In this document: positions 44,001-56,000 of the stretch, in pieces
Numbering within the stretch: position 1 is the first letter of the stretch
How the letters are laid out: each line of letters opens with the position of its first letter
Assembly: GCF_016086655.4 (NCBI RefSeq)
Contig: NC_052143.2
Location: forward strand, 27,667,886 to 27,731,885
Direction of reading: 5' to 3'
Source of the DNA: Lepeophtheirus salmonis
Lineage: Eukaryota; Arthropoda; Copepoda; Siphonostomatoida; Caligidae
DNA length: 64,000 bases
Notes under the pieces: generated by a model
Database searches by the model: none
Told to the model about the DNA's origin: nothing
Seen by the model: only the letters and a program-made list of their open reading frames with translations
Translations under genes and position numbers: made by a program

Positions 44001-47000
44001 TGCATAAGTTTTTATGCATAAGTTTATAAGTGTTTATGCAGAATATATTATTTACCTCCGATCCACAAAAATTCTTTATAGATCCACTATTACTTTTAAG
44101 ACTTACATTTGTAAACCTTTTTCTCTGATATACTCTTGAATAATTAAAAATAATTTTTGGATATATGTTTGTGTTAGTACTTAAGTATTTTGTCCGAAAG
44201 TACGAGGAAAGGTATTTTTTTCTGTAATTACCAAAAGTAAAAAAAGAAATTAACTTCTTCAAAGATGTGTTAAGGACTATATAGAATTTTGGTAATTTTT
44301 GAGTTGCTGACATAAAAATAAACACATATCCATTTCTTAAGGGTTTTATTTTAAAAAGGAATAACGTTGTACTATCTACCTCACACTGAATACTAAACAA
44401 AGGATATCCATTTCACGAAACAAGACTCGATGATCACAACACCATCTACCTTCTAAAACCAAATATGTACAATAGCAAGCATAGCTTTTATTCCAGATCG
44501 ACTAATCTTTCGAGTTACTCTGTATGTTTGTTTTTTGTTAGAGAAGTGAGACTGACCTCAACCAATTTTTAGTAAATTATTTTATTTTGTATGTGACATA
44601 GTTAAAAATATATTCTTAACATTTTGGAAATATTTTGTCTCGTTAATTTTTTAGGTTAGTTATAAAGTTTTAATATTCTTATATCGAATGTATTACTAAC
44701 GATAATAATTTTTATATTTTGTAAATACTATTTTAAAGTTTGATTATTGCCACTGGTCAAAATAAAATAAATGCATTTGCCCTTTTTAAACAAAACCCTT
44801 AAAAATGAAATTTATTTTAACATACCTAGGAATCTTGTGTGAAATCCATTCCATAAATCCATAAAGTATGTTTCTTTCTCTAAGAATTACCTTGGTGCGA
44901 ACCTACGTACACTGACTTCAAGAGAATAATTATTTTAGATTGCCTTTTCTCAGGATTGAATTATTCAACTTAAGTATAAGTGATAATATTTGAAATTAAG
45001 ATTTATACATATTTGCATAGACTGGGTTAATTTCTATGTGCATTATTGATTTTTTAACATTTCTCCAAATTTTGTTTCAAGCCCATAGAAAGATGAAATA
45101 CTCAAAAATTATCTAGAACTAAATATAATGTGTAAAAACGACTACAAATATATGATTAACACGTAAGGTACCACAGATATTAGATATGGTATATATATTT
45201 GTGACTTGTATTATCATCAATTGATATCTGTTATTTTTATTTAAGAGTGGTAGAGTCTTTATTATTTCTATAGGCAGAACATTGTTATTTATATAAACAT
45301 ACGTAATTTTCTTTCTTTGTCACTATAGTCTACCTTGAAGTTCAATAAAAGTATATAAAGTTGTCAATTTATGGAAATTACTAACTTTTTGTTATTTGAT
45401 GACCATTAGATGTACTCGCATGTACAATGCACAATCAAAATCTATAAATACTAATGACTTCAAAAAAATATTTTGATTAATGAAGCTATAGTACTTTTCA
45501 AATAACTGTATGTAATAAATGTATTATCTTTTCAGATTAACATTGGTACTGTCATGTCCGATGCACTTCAAAAATTATCCACATGACACACAAACGTGCA
45601 ATCTGGAAATCGAAAGCAGTAAGTATTTAATGTCATTTCTAACTATATTTAAGAAAACTAAAAAAAAATATCTGTAAGCACGTTATAAATAGATATAATT
45701 AAATTTCAGACATTAAATATGATTCAATAATCAAGTAAATATTGGCAGATATAGTCTCTATGAAAACAAAAATAATAAAATCTATACAGATTGAGGATCC
45801 AAGACTGGCAGTAGCATGAATAAAGCACGAGAAACATTATATTTATAGAATCAATTTGTGATAGGTTTAAATACTGAATTTAGGTATATTTTGTCTTCAA
45901 AGTGACCTCCTTCATAACAGCCTCAACACGGGGGTGAACATATTGCCAGCTAGTGAAGGCTTTGTCCATGGTGTTGAAGGACATCATCTTGGAGCGAGCC
46001 CAAATTTGGATGAGAGGCACAATAGACATTTTTCTCTCTGAGGTCAGGATTGGAGGAGAGCCACATGGAGGCAAGGTAGAAGTTAGCCATATTGTTACTG
46101 CAGAAGTCTGTACTGGATTGATTGATATTGTAAATAGTCTAGAAGGAGATGTCAATGGTCCCTTCAGCCTTTTCCTCACAGAGGATTTTGCACAAGTTTT
46201 CCCTTTTTGCTGTTTCTCCGACATTTTTACACTTAAAGATATAGAATTAAATACAAAACTTGTTTATTTTTGTTTCAGCTGTAGTTGGGTTACATAATGA
46301 CTCCTCAAAATTAACAAAGACGGCAATAAATTTGTAATTAAATCCTACTGTATGGTTTGGATCTACACTCTGTATGAATATAAATTATTAATTTTGAAAG
46401 TTAATAAAGATTTAATCTCAATTCTTCCATAAAGTACTTATAAACAAATTAGTAGTATAAAGCACATACAGTAAGAATAACCTCTTATAATGACGATTAA
46501 AAAAAATAAATGTTATCAATAAAATCAATCTTCAATATGGAGTGAAATATAAAACTGTTTTTACAAAGTGTTGTAATGTATTAAATATGAGCTAATAAAA
46601 TTCTTAGTCGTATTTTTTTTCGACGAATTACTTAACTAAAAATGTTTGAGGGCAATATTTCACGGAATCCTCTGACTATGTCATACTATTTTTTAAATAT
46701 TATATTATTAAAAAATATATAAGTATATAATAAATATTTTATGTAATAGTTTAATGTAAATATCTTTTACATACATTACACTTGACATAAATTGAATCCT
46801 TTTTAAACAAAAATAAAATAAAATGATGAACATGAAATTTATTAGTGTGCTAATATTTCTCAAAATGAGCCTCTGGCTTCGTTTCTATATTTTTATACAT
46901 TATGTTAAAGAAAATATGAATGTGTAAATTTGACAAGAAAAAATACAAGTTTTGTTTGCCTTGATATTTTAATCAACATTCGAAAAGAAAGTATGAAAGC

Positions 47001-50000
47001 CCTACAAGTTTGGAGAAAACCTTTGAGCTTATATGGATTCATTCAAATATAAATGTATATACATAGAAATATATATTGCATCACAGAGGGAGAAATAAGT
47101 TGTTTATTTGCTAAGAGGGGAAAATTGTAATAAATGTCATCTTGAAATTATATCATGACAGAGGTAGAAACTATGTACAATGAATAGACACTTTCACATG
47201 ATATCCTTTGAAAGAAAACAAGTATCACTACATTTACATATCATACAAACTATACATCTATGGAGGAAAAGTCAATATTTATGGATCAATTTAAAGAAAA
47301 ATGATATAAAGAATCAGAATTAAAAGAATCAAATTTATTTCAACATCTTGTTATATCTGATATATTGAACAAAATAAAAAATTGATTAAATATGATTTTT
47401 CTATTTCTAGATATTCTACTTCATAAGAGAAAATCACTTGATTTTGTACAGACACTCTTATAACAGCAAAATACTACTAGTCAGTTATTACCAGTATAGT
47501 TATTATTAGAAGTCGATTTTTTTTTAAATCTCTGTTTAGCATTGTATATTGAATCGGTCACATGCAATATAGAAGATAAAACCGCGGCTGCTACTCAACA
47601 AATAAAAAAATGGTGGATATAATTTAAAAACAAAACTTAATTAATTATTTTTGATTACTGATTGATGTTCCCAAAAACAATTGCAGCCTGCTTTTTTGTT
47701 GACATATAAACTAATTATGAATGCGCCATACCAACAGACAAAAATAATTTTAATATAGTAAATAATAAGATTTCTCATTTCTCTAGAAATTGTCGTTGAA
47801 TGGGATCATTGAAAATAAAAGTTAAAACTAAAATGGGGACTTGATAGGGAGCAAACATCTGCCTATGGTCATTTTGCTAAATGAAGCATTCTTATTAAAT
47901 TTACATAAGGACAACAATTTGAGCTTATTACTTCTAAATATTCCAAAATTGTGGTCGATTATTTATTCGTAAGGTTTTGTGCTACCGTGACCTTTGACTT
48001 TAACCTCTCAGGTGACTAACAGGCAAAGATCCAAAGTCAAAAATATTTCCTCCCTTCAACTTCGTTGGCGAATGTAATTATGGGATTTTGTTTTTTGAAT
48101 TAATAAATGCCTATATTGAAATTAACGCTCTTATTTTTATACTAAAAAATACTAAACTTTAAGCTAGTCAAACCCATTATTCTCACTTATTATGTTTTTC
48201 ATTTTTATAACCATCACTAATTAATTCACAAGGTGTTTTTAGAATGCCTGTAAGTTAAGTTTCTTTGCATTATATAATATTTCCCTGGAATTTGCTCGTA
48301 GCTGTAGAATCAGTTCTCGCACAACTCTGAAATTAATACAATTTTAGGTACGAATACTTATAACTTTGTAGAATGTGGTCTATGAATAAAGAAGCAAGCT
48401 AGACACATTTTTCTCTCAAATAATATTCTATTTCTGTTAATAAAATATTTTTAGTCAATCATTTAAAGACACAGAAGTTACACTTGCACAAATTTTTTTC
48501 ATAATTTAAAGAAAAATATTATTATGGATTTTATTTGAAAAGCCTAACCGGAACCATAAAAAAGTATCATAAATCAAACTATAGTAAAAATTATTGGGTA
48601 ATTCAAATCCGCCCAGAAATTTACATATACAGCCTATAATGGACAAAAATATGTTTATGAAATATTAGACTGTAAGCAATTATAAAGTAAAACAATTCAT
48701 TGGAAATAATCTCTGTTTTCTTTATATTTATAAAATATTTTTTTTTGTTAATGCATCAGAGATATATGAAGATCCCTAAGATTTCTATAATATACAATAA
48801 GTTACATAAATAATTGAGATCTTCAAATATTTGGCAATTTTTTTGACAAAAATATAAAAAGGACATTAGACATATGGACATTTTGTATATATATATGTTG
48901 CTATGTTATTTGAAGTTTATAAGTTATAAGACAAATAAGATATTTAAAAAAAAAATCATAATACTGCTAAGGTTACAAGTGCCAATAGTAAGAGTATAAG
49001 AGTCCTATGATGATACTTTTTGGATTCTTTACTTAACCGTTGATATATGTATGTAGTACAATTAGTTGATGAAGTGTAAAATATAGTCAATTTCCAGCTC
49101 CAACGCTATTATCATAGCAAGAGAGTTAGAATTATCAGTACCTTTCTTACAACAACGAAACATTCATAATAATAATTATTAATATAATAGAATAATTTTT
49201 CTATTATTTTGTCTTTTGTCAATGCCATATCCCACTCCTACCTTGGTCGACGAATGTCGAGTAAGTATTTGCTAGTAATATTATAAAGTAATAACTATTA
49301 AATATGCTCATGAAAGACAGTGAGTAAAACTTATAATTTGTTGCGGAGTTGTAAGTATAAGTCCTATTTGGACTTAAAGTAGAATTTAAGGTAACTAAGG
49401 TCATTATCCTGAATAATTCAACCCTATATACTAAACGTGTTCAAGTTTTAACTTCTTTTTTTTTTAAACCATTTAATATCTTACTTTTTTCCCATTCTGC
49501 AAGGTCTATAGAAACTAAATATACCAGTCACTTGGATTTTGGACCGCGGCTATGCATACTGCATGGGCCTTGAAAATTTATTGTTGGTTGTTTTAAAAAG
49601 AAGAAAAAAACAGTGATTGTTTGTATTCTTTTTGACTATAGATTCGCAATAGCTTATCGTATAGCATTTATATGGGTATCAAATCAAAGCCAATAAACTC
49701 TGCTTCCATTTGTATAAATATGTTATTAAACCTTTATTTGTGCCCATGGGTAAATTTTACCAAAGATATTAAAAAATGCATGTTATTCATATTTTTTTTC
49801 TATTTTCCCTGCATTTTTAGGTATCCTTCTAAGTTATTATTATCTTGACGTATAGGTATACAAAAAGGATGTTACCAACCTGTACCAAAACCCCTTTTTT
49901 GACTATAAAGTAAAACGGGTTGCGTGAATTATTTAAGGGTTGATTTCTTCATTTTCTATATTTAGATTCTGCTAACGCCTTGTCACCAATAAAGTTGGTG

Positions 50001-53000
50001 TAAATATTTTTTTTTTTTCCATTATGATTTTTTTTCCTATCCACTGAACCAATTTATATGAAAAACTGATTGGGGAGGGAAACTTATTTTGGAAATTTTT
50101 AGTAACACGAGTCAAAAAAGTGACCCCTGCATGAAAAAATACAATCAGCAATTTCTTCTTTGAATCTTCTTAACTCCTCTTTTGATATTTGTTTATGTTC
50201 TTTATAATATTGATCAACAGTTCTAGGACGAGAGTTATAGTTAAGTGGTTAATCAGGGCCTAAGTAAATGAGAAATTCGACAATTCAATTTTTCGAAGTT
50301 TGTTCATAACATTTTAAATAGAAATCGTATTTCACTTTACGAAAACTTGTTTTAAAAATTGCGAGATCATTTGCAAGCAAAAAAAGCTTGAAATTATTTA
50401 TCATTGATTTATATTCCTTTTATGAGATGTTTCAAGTCGGAGTCTCTAGTAAAGACGGTTAGTGGGAAACAAAAATAACGAAGAAGCGAGAGATTTGCAT
50501 CCCCTTTCTATTAAAACAATTTCCTTTATTTTTTGGAAAATCAATTTTAGGGAAATAATTTCTAAGGACACAAAATATCATATAGATGAATGTAGGAGGG
50601 AGACCGCTATTACCTATATAATTGACTTATTATGTATTCGATGCAGTAAAATCTAAGGCTTTTTGAAATTGATTGGTATGGCAGCACTGTTTGTTCTATT
50701 TGACTAGCTATTTTGATATCATCTTGAAGGGATCTTGGAACCTCTTCTGCTTTTGTAAAGCCCTTTTTTGATGGACTTACGATCAAATTGTAAGTAAACT
50801 ATTATATGTATTTAAAAATATATTTCTTTCAATTTAAGTAGGTTATTTAATATATTTAAATCTATATATGACGTTTATCCTCACTCTCAGGATGAGGGTA
50901 ATGCCCCCTGTGTCACTCTTAAAGATGTTGGACCGTAGTCCTACCAAAACTGTCATTTATTGTCGAATGTATCGGGTAAACTTCTTAAAAATTGTTCGTT
51001 TGATGTTCTCCTAATCGATTTGAATAAAACATTACCACATCTTTACTCATTTATTCCCTTTCATTCTTATTTCCAAAGTTATCTTCCTTTGTTGTTCCAT
51101 CTATCCCTGTCGCTATATTTTTATATTACTTCATTTGAATTCTTCAAAGGAGGCCAATCCCCAGGATTTGATTCCATTCAATTAAGAGAATAGACCGAAA
51201 TTGAATTTGCCTGAATGTGAAAAACAGTAAAAAATAGTTAAAGTAGTCACTTGAGAATTTGAAGAATACTTGAAAAGAGATAAGCTCATGGCCTTTCATG
51301 AAATTAGCTGCTAGCAGCTATGGTATGAAGGAAATAAATACCAACACCACCTTGTATCTAACAATGGTATTTTTAATATTTAGTGCGTTTTCAATCTTTA
51401 ATTCTTCTCCGAGTCCAAAGTCTAAAGTGTTCCTCTTTGTTTTTCACGCTTTAGTGATTATACTTAATGATTCTTATTCAAGAACAGTTATGAGAGATTT
51501 GGTAATTAAAATATAATTTTTATTTAGTAATTACGAAAAAAGCGTGATCTTCAAATTTCATATCTTTTAACTTCTTGGAATATATTTGCAAGAGATGCCC
51601 AATCACATGTAAACTTAAAACAAAACAAAAAATTGGAAGAATGACATGCATATGAGGTTAAGAGATAAACATTGTTTACAAAATACAAAACCTGTCTTAT
51701 TTTTAAATTATTCAAAGTCATATTTCTTGTGATGAAAATCGAATGAACTTTTTAGCTCTTCCTTTTTTTTAGTTGGCTACTGGAAGGGTGAATTTTCTTT
51801 TCTTAAGCAGTTTCATTATGATTTAATTCATGAGGAGTGAATTACCTTTTCTACACCATACAACATATCATTGATATGTACAAAAGACGATGGAACATGA
51901 GCGCATGTTCTTAAAAGACGGAGAGTAACCCAGAGGATTTGTTGCAGAGGTTTAATTTTAAGTCCTGGTTGGATTCAGAGTAGAAATGATGACCGACATG
52001 TTGATTATCGGATTCTATTTTTTAACATATTCAAAGTGCTTTCGATTAGCCATTACTGCCTATATACTACTCTTATGCCTTATGATTTTGGCTTTGTAAG
52101 GCCTCATGTATGGTTTATCACGGAAATGAACTATTGTACGATAATTTTACATATCCATGATTTGATAAATATTCTCTAATACAATGAATGTCCAACGGAT
52201 TAAACACTGGATTCAAAATACTCGAAACATTTCTGGACTCGCAATTTTATTTCAAATTGTCGTTAATTTCTTGCTTGTTTTATTCAGCTATTGTATATAT
52301 TTTTAAAATACAAATTATCAAAATATATGCACACTTATGTTATATAATATTATTTAATAATATTTCAACAATACACTTTTCAATGTTTTACCTTTTTCCA
52401 GAGTTTATTATTATTATGTTCAGTTTTTTCGATATTTAGTTTTTAAATTTGATTATGAAAAAATGTAGATGGAAGAAAATTTGGAAAATTGTGCATAAAA
52501 TGGGATGAAGCTTTTCAATAAAGGCCAATAAATTTTTTTTTTTGAAATCCTATAAATTTAATCATTTAATGAGATAACTTATAACTATCTATGAGTGGAT
52601 TATATTCTTAAGATACAAAATCAAAAACCAGGTTGGTAAGGACAAGGTTCATTAATCATATTCATGAGCTATCATGATTCTTAAAATAATACAAATAAAG
52701 TAATTAATAAATAATAATCATCACATCTGATGGCACCAATTTTAGCACTCTAGCATTCTTATTTTTTGAGTTATTAGAGTTTATAGAATTTTTCTAACTT
52801 AAAATAAGTTAAAAAATAATTTTTTTATATTAAAAATTTAAGCAATTTGCTGGTTTTCATAAATCACACCAATAAAAAATGAAAAGCTTCATTTCAATTA
52901 AATTAAATATTCTGTCAATATTTATATTTATTTTACTACTTCAACCTTGGGTAGCGACTAGATGTGTTTCCTAGAACATTTTTGAATCTGGTCTCTGGAA

Positions 53001-56000
53001 TAAAATACCCCTCACCCCGCTGCTACTTCTACGGTCTAATTACTACGAATTATAAAAGAAAAAACTAATTTTGATACAGTTTGTATTATATTTATTATCA
53101 ATTTTGATTTTTTTTAAATACTTTAGTAGGTACTCTCATATAAACGTTTATAACAAAATTATTTTGTTATATACTATGAAATGGTTATGTTTTCCTGGAA
53201 ATTTCGTGTGGGTATAAAATCCTAAAAAATCCCAGGAAAACGGGATTCCTAGAGCAAAAAAAATTGATAATTTATTTATTACTGGTTATGAAATACGTCG
53301 TGTTAAAATTAAATAATATTCTATCTGTGTATGTCTGTTATAAATTTAATATGTTTGATTTACTATTTTTTAACTTTTCAAATGTAATATTTACTATTTC
53401 TTATATTATATTTAATTAAACTATGGAAATAAAACTTAATGCAATAATCTTTAAATTGTCATATTTGTCGGCAATTTTACTTGAAAATTGGGTAAAATTT
53501 ACATATGAATGTTATTCTATTAATCTAATTCCAGCATCAATCACGAAATTATACGGGCCTGTAAGGGGGAGGAGGCGATTACGAGGTAGTTCCTTGATGG
53601 AGGTAATCAGATACTCATTGATGGCATGAGATGTTCGTTTTGTTTTATATTTGACGTAGCCCAGACAAAAAAATACATTGGATCACGATATGGACTGCTG
53701 TTCTTCCCAATAAAAACATAGGAGTACTTACTCAGCAACTTCAGAAACCAGTCTGATACATGACAAGGTGCTGAGTCTTGTTCCCAGTCCCAAGGTAGAT
53801 CTACAGCGATTTGCTGGATCCAAGGAGACCTTTCTATTTGAAATGTCGATGCTGTTGTGGACAAAAATTATTGTCTCAGCGAAACATCTTCCCTCCTCTA
53901 TCAATTAAATCTTCTTTATTTCTTGAGCAGTGGTTGCCTTGATCCCCAAAAGTTCACTAAAGTTTGTTGATACAACAATAATTTTGCCGGTGAAAAAAAA
54001 GAGACGCCATCACACAACTTCATCATAACAAAATTGCCGACGCATGCAAACGCCGAATTGATTTTAACTCCGGTATATCGCAATAGGTGTATGAAATCTA
54101 AGCAAAGTTACATGAAATGTGAATACAATTTAAAATAAATTTTCCAACAACAAAAAACTTCCTTTCAAATTAAGTTATTGCCATAATAAATTTAGAGTTT
54201 TTTTTTAGGTTTTAAAATTTATGAAAAAATTACAAAAAAATATCAGAAAGATTATGTAATTCTTTTTAAATGGTATACATTAGCATAAATACATAAACAC
54301 CAAAACAAGCTAGAATTATTTTTCTCAAAATTGACCATGGATTACTTTTTTATTATTCCACAAATTATGGTATCTTTCTAAGGACTGGTTATTCTTATTA
54401 GCCCTTAGGGTGTGCTGCGAATTGCAGTTAAAGTAGCCAAAATTGATAATCGCAATAAAAAAATGGGAATTTGATAGGTTTGGCTTGAAATGACCATATT
54501 GGGGTCAATTTAAGTCCTTTAAATAAAACAAATAATCAAAGCTAAGGCTAAAATTCGTGGATATCTTAACTCATGAGACAAATTTGAATACTAAGCCTAT
54601 AATGGACTGAAATATGCAGAGAAAATGTAAATATGAAGTAAAAAATAAATTGGGATATTATTTTTATTTTGACACACCACATATGCTACTATTTCAGATG
54701 AAAAACAATGAGTTGACGCAAAACATTTTTAATAATATAAGATGAGCATGTTTCTAAAACATATAAATCTATTTAAAATGAATATTTTTCTATTTTTAGT
54801 TTCTCATACAACTGATGACTTGATCTTCACATGGGATAAAGAAATGCCCTTGGATGTCGATAAGGGTATTGAGCTACCTCAGCTGGAACTAATTTCCACT
54901 AAAAGTGACGACTGTACTACAGTTTACTCTACAGGTAAGATATCTTTAAATATATAACTCAAAGAAACTATACAATTATCCCTTTGCAGGCCAATTTACA
55001 TGCTTAGAAGTCGTATTTAAGTTTAAAAGACGACTAGGCTATTATTTATTTCATACATACGTGCCAACCTGTTTAATCGTTATTATGTCCTGGATCTCAT
55101 TTTGGATCAAACCTGAGGCTGTTCCAGCTCGAGTAACTCTTGGAGTCACATCACTTCTTACACTCTCTACTCAACATGCCAACAGCCAAAAATCTCTTCC
55201 ACCTGTTTCATATATAAAGGTTATCATTTTAAACCATCATTACTTATCTTCATCTATTTCAAATCATATTTCCATTTCAGGCTATTGATGTTTTTATGTC
55301 GGGATGTACCGTATTCGTTTTTTTATCTTTGATGGAATACGCTTTGGTTAATATCGTGATGGGAGACATTGCAGATATAGAAAAGAAGAAATCAAGAGGA
55401 ATATCAAATCTTATCCTTGGAACTCGTGGGATTAATGTTCGTTCAAACCTCAAGGGTGGACAAACAGCATCAATGATGCCTGCTGAAGTATGACCTTGAA
55501 TCAAGAGACTATTTATTATATGAATTACTTTCTATTCATTTTTTAACAGACAATTGCAACTAAATTTGGAAATGATGTATCCCGTGACAAGTCCTTCTCA
55601 ACCTTTCTTCCAAATAGCAATTCCATAGGAGATAATGGAAACAGTGTCCCCCGAGGCCACACTTGTGTTCATCTCCGGAACCCTTCTCGACAAATAAACC
55701 ATATCGACCCTTATACGGGGAATCCGACAGGAGATTCAGGCTATGGAGATATACCCCCGGTACAAAATGAACCTTACTTTGTGTCTCAGGAATCCAACGG
55801 AAATGGTACCGATGGAGGAGATATCTCTGAATATAGTAACAATAGCTCCAGTCACCCTCGCATCAACTCACATCAACCTGCATCTCCTCCTCCACCTCCC
55901 AATGGTGATATTGGTGGACTCCACAATAATAATGTGATATCTCAACAAGGCATGAAGAACCTTGTACATGATGTTCAATTGAAAAGACAAAAAGAAATTA

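Noticed and set aside
45953..46297. + strand ORF of 114 codons
   Set aside because: Antisense shadow of the M1 deletion derivative; the transposase landmarks are on the - strand.
47988..48000. TGACCTTTGACT, resembling a nuclear-receptor DR1 site
   Set aside because: A single match in 64 kb is expected by chance and no other regulatory context is visible.
54742..54957. ATG upstream of channel exon 6 giving a leader-like hydrophobic start
   Set aside because: The extension is the intron's T-rich acceptor tract; it would skip the Cys-loop, and the phase from exon 5 to the acceptor at 54800 is exact.
55277..55504. - strand ORF of 75 codons
   Set aside because: Shadow of channel exon 8.
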